A stretch of DNA of 64,000 nt from Closterium sp. NIES-65 (Eukaryota; Streptophyta; Zygnematophyceae; Desmidiales; Closteriaceae). Both the position numbers and the translations under genes were made by a program. The notes under the pieces were generated by a model. It was not told where the DNA came from. It made no database searches and was given only the letters and a program-made list of their open reading frames with translations. Below, piece after piece: positions 22,001 through 31,081 of this stretch. Numbering within the stretch: position 1 is the stretch's first letter; every line of letters starts with the position of its first letter. The DNA is taken from positions 330,926 to 394,925 of the forward strand of contig CANXME010002185.1 of the NCBI GenBank assembly GCA_948144175.1, written 5' to 3'.

Positions 22001-25000
22001 GTCGATCATATTGACAATGTTGGCGTACTGCAGCGCCATGCCGTTCACTCCGAGCTGATTGCTACCACCAGCCAAGGGAAAAGGAGAGCCGCACATACCA
22101 AAGAGAGCAGCACATAACTCACCATGGTGTCAATCATGTTGACAATGTTGGCGTACTGCAGCGCCATGCCGTTCACTCCGAACAGATTGCGGAGTGTTAC
22201 TACCAGCATGAAGGGAAAGAGGGAGCAGCATATACCATGGCGCCATTGATCATGAAGGGGAAGGGAGCGAGAGTAACACATAACTCACCATGGTGTCGAT
22301 CATGTTGACAATGTTGGCGTACTGCAGCGCCATGCCGTTCACTCCGAGCTTCCTCAGATCAGCAGCCGAGGGCGGCGTGCCGGACATGAGGCGCCCCACC
22401 TTCACCACTGCAGGGGGCAAGGGGAAGGAGGAGACATAGTGGGGTTGGATAGATAAGAAGGAAGAGGGGTGCATGGGCAGCATGGATGGGGCAGGCAGAT
22501 CCGGGGAGGCGTGCCCGGCATGAGGCGCCCCACCTTCACCACTGCAGTGGCTGGGGGAAGGGGGAAGCTTCGAGTCGACTCAAAAGGGGAAGGGGGAAAA
22601 GGTGGGGTTGGATTAGGGTTGAGCAAAAAAACGAACACCTGCACGTTCGAGGCGAACTGAACAGGTATTTTTTTTTGGCTTAAAATGTTCGCCGAACAGT
22701 GTTCGATGTTCGCCCGAACACGTTCGTGTTCGGGCCGCTGCTGCAATTTGCCCGCGACGAACACGAACAGTGTTCGAGGTTCGCCCGAACACGCCTTCAC
22801 AGGCGAACGGCGAACACCATTTTTTGCTCAAAGTGTTCGCCGAACCGAACAGTGTTCGGTTCGGCAAACGAAGGTGTTCGTGTAGGGGCGAACACGAACA
22901 CGTTCGTGTTCGCCACTTAGGATAGATACGCCGGGAAAACGGTGCATGAGCGGCATGGATGGGAGGCGGATCAGCAGCTGTGGGAGGCGTGCCGGACATG
23001 AGGTGACCCACCTTCAACACTGTAGGGGGAAAGGGGAAGGAGGAAGGGTGTATGAGCGGCATGGATGGGAGGCATGCCGGACATGAGGCGCCCTTCACCA
23101 CAGAAATCGGTGGGTGAGATTACGATGCAGGTAAGGGTAGAAATGGAGGGGAGGGGGTACAAAGAAAGGAGATGGGATGGGTAGAGAGGAGGGGGAAATG
23201 AGCAGAAGATGGGCTTGCTTCCTCAAATCAACAGCTCATCGGGTGAATGTATGGAAGCAGCAATGACCTTTCTGCACTCACCATCGACCCCAAACACGTC
23301 TACGATCTGGTCGTGCAGGAATACGACCACTAGAATCACTCAGTTGTGGCAGGCACGTGGCAGCACAAGGCATGTACACGGAAACACTCACCATCGGCCC
23401 CAAACACGTCCACAATCTGGTCGTGCAGGAATATGACCACCTGAACTAGCTTCTCCACCACCTGCCGTTCAGCGCAGACAGGTAAGCAGGCAGGCAGGCA
23501 GGCAGGCAGTGCAGACAGGTAAGCAAGTAGGCAGTGCAGACAGGTAAGCAAGCAGGCAGTGCAGACAGGTAAGCAGGTAGGCAGGCAGTGCAGACAGGTA
23601 AGCAAGCAGGCAGTGCAGACAGGTAAGCAAGCAGGCAGTGCAAACAAAGGGGTTTTGGAGGAGAGGACCAAGGTACCAAAGTGGTGACCACCTGTAGCGC
23701 AGTGCAGTGCAGAAAGGTAGGCAGGCACTCACACCAGCTCACCTCACTTGCACTCCCTCACACCACACCAACGCACCTCGTCCATGGTTTTGGACCAGAG
23801 CCCTTTCTTCTTCATCGTTTTCACTACCTTCATAGCAACAAGTATCACCCATACAGGATGCACGAGCTCACACCAGCTCACACCAGCTCACACCAGCTCA
23901 CACCAGCTCACACCAGCTCACACCAGCTCACACCAGCTCACACCAGCTCACACGCACGCACACCAGCTCACACCAGCTCACACCAGCTCACACGCACGCA
24001 CACCAGCTCACACCAGCTCACACGCACGCACACGAACTCACACGCACGCACACCAGCTCACACCAGCTCACACCAGCTCACACGCACGCACACCAGCTCA
24101 CACCAGCTCACACCAGCTCACACGCACACGAACTCACACGCACGCACACCAGCTCACACCAGCTCACACCAGCTCACACGCACGCACACGAACTCACTCC
24201 ACCTCACACCAGCTCACACCAGCTCACACCAGCAGACCAGCCCACCTCATCCATGGTCTTCGACCAAAGCCCTTTCTTCTTCATCGTCTTCACTATCTTC
24301 TCCTGTGCCTTCATCTCTGCCCGCATCTGCGCTATCAGCTCTGCAAGAAAGGGGTGGGTTGGGTTCGGTTGGGAAGAGTTGGGATTGATTGGGTTGGGTT
24401 GGAATGGGTTTGGTGGGTTGCAATGCGATGGGATGGGAATGGAGGGTGAGAAGGGGCCACCTTCACTATCTTCTCCTGTACCTTCATCTCGGCCCGCATC
24501 TGCGCTATCAGCTCTGCAGGGACGGGGTGGGTTGAGTTCGGTTGGGACAGGTTGGGACAGGTTGGGTAAGTTGCAGTGCGATGGGAATGGAAGGTGAGAG
24601 TGTGCCACCTTCACTATTTCCACCTGCGCTTTCATCTCTGCTCTGCTTGCATCTGCTACCAGCCCTTCACCTCTGTGGGGAACCAATTGACTTTTGAGTC
24701 AACTCAAAAGACACCTCTGCTCGCATCTGCTGCCAGCCCTTCACCTCTGTGGGGAACCAATTGACTTTTGAGTCAACTCAAAAGACACCTCTGCTCGCAT
24801 CTCCTGCCAGCCCATCACCTCTGTGGGGAACCAATTGACTTTTGAGTCAACTCAAAAGACACCTCTGCTCGCATCTCCTGCCAGCCCATCACCTCTGTGT
24901 GGAACCAATTTGGAATGGAAAACAAGGGAAGCAGCAGCATACCTCTGTTGACTGCAGAGTCCGAGTCCTGCTTCACCCGTCTGTCCAGTGACTGCTGCAG

Positions 25001-28000
25001 CACTCCCTCTTCATGTTAAACAATGCCACCATTCCACCCACCCACCCACCACACACTCACCTCTGTTGACTGCAGAGACCGAGTCCTGCTTCACCCGTCT
25101 GTCCAGTAATTGCTGTAACTACTGCTCCAAACCTGCCAACTCCTTGTGTTCAGAAGTCAAGACCAAGGCAGTAACTCCCTTCTGTGCGTGAAAACATGGG
25201 AAGCAGCAGCATACCTCTGTTGACAGCGGAATCCGAGTCCTGCTTCATCCGTCTGTCCAACGACTGCTGCAGCACTCCCTCCTTGGTTCGTGTTCGTGCT
25301 AAGCAACGCCAACGTCCCACCACCGGCCCACCCGTCCCACCACACACTCACCTCTGTTTACAGCGGAGTCGGAGTCCTGCTTCACCCGTCTGTCCAACGA
25401 CTGCTGCAGCTGCTCCAGATTCGCCAACTCGTGGTACAGCTCCTGGTGGGGTGGAAGGGGGAAAAGACAAGAGTATTGGGGTGGGGGAGAACAGGGGGGA
25501 AGAGGGGAATGTGAATAACCGCAACACCTGCTGCAGCTGCTCCAGATTGGCCAACTCGTGGTACAGCTCCTGGTGGGGGAAAAGGGGGGGGGGAGGAGGA
25601 GGGGAAGGAGGAGGACAGGGGGGAGAAAGAGATACGTGAATCACCACAGAGACTGCTGCAGCTGCTCCGGATTGGCCAACTCGTGGTACAGCTCCTGGTG
25701 GGGGAAAAGGGGGGGGAGGAGGAGGAGGGGAAGGAGGAGGACAGGGGGGAGAAAGAGATACGTGAATCACCACAGAGACTGCTGCAGCTGCTCCGGATTG
25801 GTCAACTCGGGGTACAGCTCGTGATGGGGGGAATGGGGGGGGGAGGAGGATGGGGGGGAGAGGATGGGGGGTTGGCCAACTCATGGCACAATACGCTGCT
25901 ATGGAGGTTGCAACCCATGGCCCCCGAAAGTCAACACAGTATCCACCCACCCACTCACCGTTGTGATCTGCGCCTGCCCCTCCAGCGCCCGCAGCTCCCC
26001 CTCCCCCTCTGCTGCGATGCAAGTTGCATTGCAACCCATGGCCCCCAAGAGTCAACACAGAACCCACCCACTCACCGCTGTGATCTGCGCCTGCCCCTCC
26101 AGCGCCCGCAGCTCCCCCTCCACCTCCCCCCCCTCCACTTCTCCCTCAGCCTCAACCTTTGATGCTATGCAAGCCGCTGGAGACTCCACACCACTCACCG
26201 CTGTGATCTGCGCCTGCCCTTCCAAAGCTCGCAGCTCCCCCTCCACCTCCACTGATGTCATTCGGCCCTTGGGTCCATCCATGGTGCCGAGACTGGTGGG
26301 GGGAGCAAGGAAGAGAAGAGAGGAAGAGAGGAGTTGGGAAAAAAGGGGGGGGGGGGGGGGGGGGAGACAGGGACACAGGAGAGGGGGATTGAAGGAGAAA
26401 GGGAGAAAGTAGCCGAGTGGCAGGGTCAAGGCTTATGCTGATGTCATTCGGCCCTTGGGGCCATCTATGGTGCCAAGGCTGGTGAGGGGGAGAGCGAGAA
26501 GAGAGGGGGCAAGGGGGTAAGCAGCGCAGGTAAGGCGGGCTCGTGCGCTCCGACTTTTGATTCGACTCAAAAGTTGGCGAGGCTGGTGAGGGGGAGAGCG
26601 AGAAGAGAGGGGGCAAGGGGGTAAGCAGCGCAGGTAAGGCGGGCTCGTGCGCTCCGACTTTTGAGTCGACTCAAAAGTTGGCGAGGCTGGTGAGGGGGAG
26701 AGCGAGAAGAGAGGGGGCAAGGGGGTAAGCAGCGCAGGTAAGGCGGGCTCGTGCGCTCCGACTTTTGAGTCGACTCAAAAGTCACTTTTGAGTCGACTCA
26801 AAAGTTGGCGAGGCTGGTGAGGGGGAGAGCGAGAAGAGAGAGGGGGCAAGGGGGTAAGCAAGCAGCGCAGGTAAGGTGGGCTCGTGCGCTCTGCTGATGC
26901 CATTCGGCCCTTGGGGCCGTCCATGGTGCCGCCGAGACAGGTGGAGGGGAGAAATTGAAGGAGAGAAAGAAAAGAATTGGAGAGAGGGGGTAGGAAGGAA
27001 ATGGATCATGTAGGCATGGGGCGGATTCATGGCTTCCGCTGATGTCATTCGGCCTTTGGGACCGTCCGTGGTGCCGAGGCTGGTGGGGGCAAAGGGGGGG
27101 GTGTGGTTGGAGTTGACAGAGAAAGCGAGTGAGGGGTCAAGGAGCAGGGTCGTGGATTTGCTGGTATCATTCGGCCCTTACGTCCATCCATGGTGCCGAG
27201 GCTGGTGGGGAGGAGGAGTCATGACTTCTGCTGGCGACGATCCCAACGTTAAGGCCCAACGGAAGGAAGTCACACTTTTCGGTGCCGAAATTCACACCTG
27301 GACTGGAACGCAGGTGCGTGTGGACCTCCAAGCACCATCTCTGCTCTGCATCCATGGCTGTTGTCTTGTCAATTGAGAGACCAAGGGACCCGTGATTGCC
27401 TGAGCGTAGGTCAAACAGCCACTGTATGAAGAAGTGTTTTGAGACGTCTCAAAACACTTCTTCATACACGAGATTGCCTGAGCATAGGTCAAACGGCCAC
27501 CGCCCCACTCACGCACACATCAAACCCCATCCTTCACTAGTCGAGCCCCCATCGCTCAAGTGACAGATGTGCATAACACCCCACTCACGCACACATCAAA
27601 CCCCATCCTTCACTAGTCAAGCCCCCATCGCTCAAGTGACAGATGCGCATAACAGCCCACTCACGCGTCGAAGGCCTGTGTGAGCGAATGCAATGCCGGG
27701 TCCAGACATTGCTTGCCCAGCCGTGCCACATCCCTCGCCACTGCTCTCAACTCGCCCCTGTGTGCAGTGCAGTGCATGAGATGACGGAGGGAGAAGTGTG
27801 AGGAACAGAGGAAAGATGGTGGAGGGAGGAAGAAAGACGGGTCAAGTCAAGACATTGCTTGCCCAGCCGTGCCACATCCCTCGCCACTGCTCTCAACTCG
27901 CCCCTGTGTGCGTGAGAAAAGACGGTGGGGAGGGGAGGGGGAAGGGAGAAGAGTGAGGAACAGGAAACAGGGCAGAAAAGGTGAAGAGGAGGAAAAGCAA

Positions 28001-31000
28001 GGACGCCAGCCAGTTCCGAATCCCTGAAGCTCGTCAAAGCAGATCAAGGCTTTTCAAAACCTTCATGTACAGTACAGCAATCAGTCTTCATGTGTTGTGC
28101 TGTGCTGTGTGAAGTCAGCAGCACCACCGGTCCCTGATGATCTCATGATCTCTAATAATGCCATCCACCTGCCCACAAACCTGGTCTTTCTCTCCCACGC
28201 ACGCACCGCTTGTCCTCGGCAGCAATGCACCAGCATCCTTATGCCCTCCCACGCCACCACCTCCGCCCTCAGACCCTCTATGTCCCTCTCCCACACTCAC
28301 CGGCCCTACCACCCGTCCCAGCCCCACCCATCCTAGCCCTACCACCCGTCCCAGACCCACCACCTGTGTCCCACGCACCGCTTGTCCTCGGCAGCAATGC
28401 ACCAGGCGTGGTACAAGTCGTCTGACACCAGCATCCTTATGCCCTCCGATGCCAGCACCTCCGCCCGCAGGTCCTCTATATCCCGCTCCCGCACTCACCG
28501 GCCCTACCACCCATCCCAGCCAAACCACCCGTGTGCCACGCACCGACCGGCCCTACCATCCGGCCCGGCCCTACCACCCGTCCCACCCTCTCCCACGCAC
28601 CGCTTGTCCTCGGCAGCGATGCACCACACGTGGTAGAAGTCGTCTGACACCAGCATCCTTATGCCCTCCGATGCCAGCAACTCCGCCCGCAAGTCCTCTA
28701 TAGCCCGCTCCCATACTCACCACACCAGCCCTATCATCACCTGTCCCAGCCTGTCCTCACCGCTTGTCCTCGGCAGCAATGCACCACACGTGGTAGAAAT
28801 CATCCGAGACCAGCATCCTTATGCCCTCCGATGCCAGCACCTCCGCCCGAAGGTCCTCTATATCCCGCTCTAGCAGCGACTGGCGCAGGTTGATTGCCCT
28901 GACGATCACGTTTGCCACTTCAAACCCCATGATCTCAATTCTGAGACCAAGGAGGGGAAACGGGGAAGGGAAGCCGAGGGGGGAAGGGGAAGGGGGGGAG
29001 AGAGGGGAGGAGGGGGAGGAGAATGCGATTGAACACTTGGTACTCATTTTCCTTCGCGTGAATGAATGTCTTAGAACGAGGGTGGGGTTGGGGGGGGGGA
29101 CAACGGGGTGAGGTGCTTCAGAAGCATGCTACTTATGGAACCTGCACGGACCTGCACGGACCTGCACGGACCTGCATGTACCTGCACGGACCTGCACGGA
29201 CCTGCATGTACCTGCACGGACCTGCACGGACCTGCACGGACTGAACCTCTGCCACTCACTTTCCCTTGGAGCGGATGAGCTTTGGGCCAACAGGGGTGGT
29301 CGCCTCCTCTGCTGCAGGCGCTTCCCTGCTAGTCAAAAGCAGGGACATGCCAAAAGAACAGAATGGGGAAAAGAGAGGGGCAGAGGAGACAAGACAGCAG
29401 AGAGCGTTTTGGCATCTTTGGGCCCAGTTCCGGGGCTAGGGCTTAATCAAAGGGCAAGCTGGATCCAAACCTGAACACCGAAGTCTATTTTTGAGGCGCC
29501 TCATAAATAGACCCTGTTCCGAGGCTAAGACTTAATCAAAGGGCAAACTGGATCCAGCATGCGTGCATTTTTGAGGCGCCTCAAAAGGCATCCGACTTTT
29601 GAGACGCCTCAAGAAACGAATTTTGTTTAAGGCGCCTCAAAAGGCATCTGTAGCGTTGAGCTTTCGGCCCCGTCTCTGGGCTTAGGTTTATTCAAAGGGC
29701 AAACTGGCTCCGACTCAAAACACCAAAGTGCATGCATGCATGCATTTTAGAGACTAAGATCATGGTCTGGTCGAATGAAGGATAAATGCAGGTTTGGCGA
29801 CTCAGGATCATGCGGTGCAGTGCGGTTCAAACAGCTTTTGCGGCTCTTCACAAGAGGCCGGTTGTGCCTGGTCGCATGAATGAAGATACGCGCAGTGTGT
29901 AAGTTTAGCGACTCACCCTCGCGTGGGTGACGCAGTTGGTGCGGCAGCAGCGCCTGCTGGTGAGGCTGAGGATTGTGAGGACTGTTTGGGGGGGGAAAGG
30001 GCAACGGAGGAGAGGAGAGGAGAGGAGAGGAGAGGACTGCTGGTGAGGGCAGAGAAGCAGTGGGTGGAACGATGAAAGAAAATATAGAATGGCGGAGTCA
30101 CAAAACTAGTCCCTGCTGCTGGTGTGGCTGAGAATTGCGAAGACTGCTTTGAGGATGGAGGGGGCATCAGAGAATAAATAACGGCGTTTGGAGACGTCAG
30201 AAAACTAGCGCCTGCTGGTGAAGCCGAGGATTGAGTTGAGAGGACTGTTTGAAAGGGGACAGCGGACAGAAGGGCAACATACAGACAGACACAGAGGGAA
30301 CGGAGTCACTGACGCATTGAATTAGGCAAACAGGGGCCACAGTGAAACTAGAAGTGACATTGGTGGAAAGGCGACAGCCGTGTGTCGGTGTGACAACAGC
30401 TTAAATGTCTGACCCCGCAGCAGCAGAACCGGAGAGAAAAACGAATACAGGAGGCGGGGTGGGGGTTGGGGGGCTGGGAAGAGGGGAAGAGGGGGGGGAG
30501 GGCAGGGGGAGGATGGGGAGAAAACGGGGGAAAGGACAAGGGGGGAGAGGGAGGGACTGGGGAGGCGGGGTGGGCGGGAGGGGTCCTCAATGTCTTGATG
30601 TCAGTACAAAATCGCTGTGAGATTGCGAGTAGCAACAGCTGAAGTGCCAAAAAAGAAGAAAAAAAAGGGTAGTTACTCCTACGCTAATAGTACAACTCTA
30701 ACTCCATAATTTCTCGTACGACCTACGCTACTAGTACTACTCTACTCCATAATATCTCGACAATAGTACCTTGAATCCGCGGACGCCCCCCGTTGGCAAA
30801 CAGTGGATGCCCGTCGCTTCCCGCGGCGACGACTCCACGCCTTTGTCGTCGCCGTTGTCCGTGCTGTCGCCCTGGTCATCCCTGCGACGGCTTTTACTGA
30901 AAAGCGACGGCAGGCGACCCGAAGCCGATTTCCCAGCTGTCGCATCGTCAACGCTGCGACCCGACGCTACCTTGGCTTGCGATTGCAATGTTTCGTCAAT

Positions 31001-31081
31001 TTTCGTCAATCCACTTTCATCTTCGCTGACTCGGTCTGGTAACAGGTCCTTGACAGCCGGTTTGGACTGTATACACCCCAT
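16643..31081 (-). CDS. PSI family protein (DUF3475-DUF668, PSK SIMULATOR-like), about 14 exons
   Basis: Members of this plant family are N-myristoylated scaffold proteins linked to peptide-hormone and growth signalling. The start gives MGCIQSKP, a myristoylation (Gly2) and palmitoylation (Cys3) signal. The N-terminal DUF3475 block includes GFEVANVIVRA and ASEGIRMLVSDDFY. The C-terminal DUF668 block includes GVNGMALQYANIV, LFSALPASVCGRLKR, EAVLDWLVTMAENTI and the late LLQTLQHVDHL. Exons from 29,328 to 16,643 join in consistent splice phase: 2,2,2,0,1,0,1,0,0,0,2 at successive junctions. The last exon adds a ~500-residue Ala/Glu/Ser-rich tail, longer than usual for the family. The join from exon 1 to exon 3 is not settled. 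Introns are packed with copies of exon edges, so alternative splicing or mis-annotation is likely. Confidence 0.85.
18380..18760 (-). repeat. Echo copies of the last PSI exon's start
   Basis: Two further copies of the acceptor plus VQGHTDLTLLQTL coding sequence lie upstream in gene direction, near 18,530-18,600 and 18,680-18,755. Each carries the same CAGGTTCGGGCTAGACAGCA start. Confidence 0.85.
18761..19040. other. Low-complexity intron part
   Basis: G-rich then CAG/AGC-rich sequence inside the last PSI intron; no coding signal. Confidence 0.5.
19206..19223. repeat. Palindrome, TTTTGAG/CTCAAAA family (ACGT core)
   Basis: Reads TTTTGAGACGTCTCAAGA, with two changes in the right arm. It sits exactly between two ~47-bp direct copies. 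Confidence 0.85.
19487..19504. repeat. Perfect palindrome, TCGA core
   Basis: TTTTGAGTCGACTCAAAA lies between direct copies starting at 19,385 and 19,531 (echoes of exon 13). Confidence 0.95.
19533..19609 (-). CDS. PSI gene exon 13
   Basis: 77 nt encoding ESTESIRQKMEAVLDWLVTM and AENTIR, the family's EMEKSLQWLVPFAENTT block. Acceptor CTGCAG, donor CG|GTACGT. Joins the last exon in phase as R|FGLDSRVQ. Confidence 0.88.
20857..20970 (-). CDS. PSI gene exon 12
   Basis: 114 nt encoding VMRPACVETQREALFSALPA and SVCGRLKRTLLQSQDIEQ, matching DUF668's LYNALPATVKTALR segment. Acceptor TTCAG, donor CAG|GTGGGT. Confidence 0.88.
21031..21048. repeat. Perfect palindrome, GCGC core
   Basis: TTTTGAGGCGCCTCAAAA is bracketed by a 13-bp direct repeat GACATAGGGAACA (21,017-21,029 and 21,049-21,061). 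Confidence 0.95.
21332..21361 (-). CDS. PSI gene exon 11 (micro-exon)
   Basis: 30 nt encoding VTLLADCVAG between acceptor CCAAG and a weak donor GTGTGT. It keeps phase 0 between exons 10 and 12. It might instead be skipped, which also keeps frame. Confidence 0.6.
21420..22288 (-). repeat. Echo array of PSI exon 10, 3' end
   Basis: Seven downstream copies encode GMALQYANIVNMI with donor ATG|GTGAG or a variant, near 21,425-21,480, 21,585-21,640, 21,720-21,765, 21,830-21,890, 21,995-22,050, 22,120-22,180. Copies differ by scattered substitutions and spacer length. Confidence 0.9.
22289..22407 (-). CDS. PSI gene exon 10 (start of DUF668)
   Basis: 119 nt encoding VVKVGRLMSGTPPSAADLRK and LGVNGMALQYANIVNMIDTM. 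This is the conserved Ala-Leu-x-Tyr-Ala-Asn motif that opens DUF668. Acceptor CTGCAG, donor ATG|GTGAGT. Confidence 0.9.
22569..22585. repeat. Degenerate palindrome, TCGA core
   Basis: TTCGAGTCGACTCAAAA in the intron before PSI exon 10. Confidence 0.75.
22617..22920. repeat. GTTCG/CGAAC-rich element inside a PSI intron
   Basis: About 300 bp in which CGAAC and GTTCG words recur more than twenty times and form short palindromes such as GAACACGTTCGTGTTC. It interrupts an echo array. It could be a small foldback or MITE-type element; I see no clear target duplication. Confidence 0.6.
23280..23330 (-). repeat. Echo copy of PSI exon 9, 3' end
   Basis: Encodes FLHDQIVDVFGVDG followed by GTGAG, ~110 bp downstream of the real exon end. 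Confidence 0.8.
23392..23461 (-). CDS. PSI gene exon 9
   Basis: 70 nt encoding VVEKLVQVVIFLHDQIVDVF and GAD(G), matching the family's EKLVDVV...IVEVFG segment. Donor GATG|GTGAGTG. Confidence 0.87.
23465..23645. repeat. 24-28-bp minisatellite
   Basis: About six repeats of AGCAGGCAGTGCAGACAGGT-type units in the intron between PSI exons 8 and 9. Confidence 0.85.
23775..23845 (-). repeat. Echo copy of PSI exon 8, 3' end
   Basis: Encodes VVKTMKKKGLWSKTMDE with a following GTGCGT-like donor, on the far side of the decamer minisatellite from the real exon. Confidence 0.8.
23865..24236. repeat. 10-bp minisatellite ACACCAGCTC
   Basis: Roughly 37 near-identical decamers, interspersed with ACACGCACGC variants, between PSI exon 8 and an echo of its end. 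Confidence 0.95.
24246..24340 (-). CDS. PSI gene exon 8
   Basis: 95 nt encoding ELIAQMRAEMKAQEKIVKTM and KKKGLWSKTMDE, the family's KKLVKSLQKKSLWS-type block. Acceptor TTGCAG, donor GAG|GTGGGC. Confidence 0.88.
24455..24665 (-). repeat. Echo copies of PSI exon 8, 5' end
   Basis: Two copies (near 24,460-24,520 and 24,600-24,660) of the acceptor and the start encoding AEMKAQ, upstream in gene direction. Confidence 0.82.
24636..24910. repeat. 74-bp tandem block separated by imperfect palindromes
   Basis: Four copies of a ~53-bp block alternate with three copies of TTTTGAGTCAACTCAAAA at 24692, 24766 and 24840. Period exactly 74 bp. The 5' end of the array overlaps an echo of exon 8. Confidence 0.92.
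24945..25265 (-). repeat. Echo copies of PSI exon 7, 3' end
   Basis: Three downstream copies encode SLDRRVKQDSDSAVNRG, ending with AG|GT-type donors, near 24,950-25,000, 25,065-25,120 and 25,210-25,275. Confidence 0.87.
25352..25442 (-). CDS. PSI gene exon 7
   Basis: 91 nt encoding ELYHELANLEQLQQSLDRR and VKQDSDSAVNR, which corresponds to the family's ELYHELQALDRFEQ region. Acceptor CCACCAG, donor AGAG|GTGAGT. Confidence 0.88.
25500..25885 (-). repeat. Echo copies of PSI exon 7, 5' end
   Basis: Three or four upstream copies of CCACCAG plus the start encoding ELYHELANLEQLQQ, near 25,525-25,575, 25,650-25,700, 25,775-25,825 and a short one near 25,875. Confidence 0.87.
25955..26135 (-). repeat. 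Echo copies of PSI exon 6, 3' end
   Basis: Two downstream copies encode ALEGQAQITA followed by GTGAGTGG. Confidence 0.85.
26199..26292 (-). CDS. PSI gene exon 6
   Basis: 94 nt encoding LGTMDGPKGRMTSVEVEGEL and RALEGQAQITA, with acceptor CCAG|TCTCGG and donor GCG|GTGAGTGG. In phase with exons 5 and 7, leading into the conserved ELYHEL. Confidence 0.85.
26440..27210 (-). repeat. Echo copies of PSI exon 6, 5' end
   Basis: Four upstream copies with acceptor ACCAG and coding GTMDGPKGRM lie near 26,440-26,480, 26,890-26,935, 27,035-27,080 and 27,165-27,205. The first is embedded in a 104-bp block (next entry). Confidence 0.86.
26475..26890. repeat. 104-bp tandem block separated by palindromes
   Basis: Four copies of an ~85-bp block alternate with palindromes at 26555, 26659, 26763 and 26786, the last two adjacent. 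The first three palindromes are exactly 104 bp apart. Confidence 0.92.
27423..27468. repeat. 46-bp perfect palindrome with ACGT core
   Basis: The TTTTGAGACGTCTCAAAA centre (27,437-27,454) is extended to 23 complementary bases per arm. It lies between two 29-bp direct repeats (27,394-27,422 and 27,472-27,500) with two mismatches. Confidence 0.95.
27520..27660. repeat. Direct repeat of ~85 bp
   Basis: CCCCACTCACGCACACATCA...CAAGTGACAGATG occurs twice in tandem downstream of PSI exon 5. Its start copies the exon-5 donor region. Confidence 0.8.
27665..27757 (-). CDS. PSI gene exon 5
   Basis: 93 nt, CACACAG|...|GTGAGTGG, encoding GELRAVARDVARLGKQCLD and PALHSLTQAFDA. This matches the family segment after the AASDKREE region and joins exon 4 through the split Arg codon. 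Confidence 0.88.
27845..27905 (-). repeat. Echo copy of PSI exon 5, 5' end
   Basis: Acceptor CACACAG and GELRAVARDVARLGKQCLD are repeated with very few differences upstream of the real exon. Confidence 0.88.
28200..28712 (-). repeat. Echo copies of PSI exon 4, 3' end
   Basis: Three downstream copies encode ASEGIRMLVSDD ... IAAEDKR or shortened variants with GCG|GTGCGTGG donors, near 28,210-28,300, 28,380-28,490 and 28,605-28,712. Confidence 0.9.
28761..28940 (-). CDS. PSI gene exon 4 (DUF3475 core)
   Basis: Acceptor TCTCAG, donor AAGCG|GTGAGG. Encodes IEIMGFEVANVIVRAINLR, then LLERDIEDLRAEVLASEGIR and MLVSDDFYHVWCIAAEDKR, the hallmark of the family N-terminal domain. Ends in phase 2. Confidence 0.9.
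29138..29241. repeat. 10-bp minisatellite CCTGCACGGA
   Basis: About ten decamers with CCTGCATGTA variants in the intron before PSI exon 4. Confidence 0.92.
29260..29328 (-). CDS. PSI gene exon 3
   Basis: Encodes REAPAAEEATTPVGPKLIRS and KGK with donor GGAAA|GTGAGT. It joins the next exon as K|IEIMGFEVAN, the start of DUF3475. The acceptor is either of two nearby AGs (start 29,328 or 29,325). Confidence 0.75.
29425..29715. repeat. Three copies of a ~40-bp block separated by palindromes
   Basis: Blocks containing CTTAATCAAAGGGCAA or close variants occur near 29,430, 29,516 and 29,667. Palindromes lie between them (29,489-29,506, 29,569-29,586, 29,597-29,614, 29,626-29,642). Confidence 0.88.
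29917..29953 (-). CDS. PSI gene candidate small exon 2
   Basis: 37 nt between acceptor CAGCAG and donor GTGAGTCG. Read as AAAAPTASPTR it would supply phase 2 to the next exon but needs phase 1 from the exon before. Diverged copies of its start with acceptor lie near 30,110-30,130 and 30,205-30,235. Confidence 0.45.
30770..31081 (-). CDS. PSI gene exon 1 (N-terminal, acylation signal)
   Basis: 104 codons from MGCIQSKP to VRGFK with donor AAG|GTACTA. A polar, Ser/Asp/Arg-rich linker follows the acylation signal. The start fits because Gly at position 2 is required for myristoylation. It ends in phase 0, which does not directly fit the exon at 29,917-29,953. Confidence 0.8.

Larger units (their letters stand above)
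22500..23100 (-). repeat. Echo copies of PSI exon 10, 5' end
   Basis: Copies of VKVGRLMSGTPP with upstream CTGCAG-like acceptor lie near 22,505-22,545, 22,975-23,020 and 23,065-23,100, upstream of the real exon in gene direction. Confidence 0.8.

Noticed and set aside
23681..24449. Frames of repeated HTSSHQLTPA residues
   Set aside because: Translation of the decamer minisatellite.
24636..26890. All palindrome-bounded duplications as pure assembly error
   Set aside because: Not excluded, but copies differ by substitutions and have different spacers, and palindrome cores vary. This is unlike a simple misjoin; raw reads would decide.
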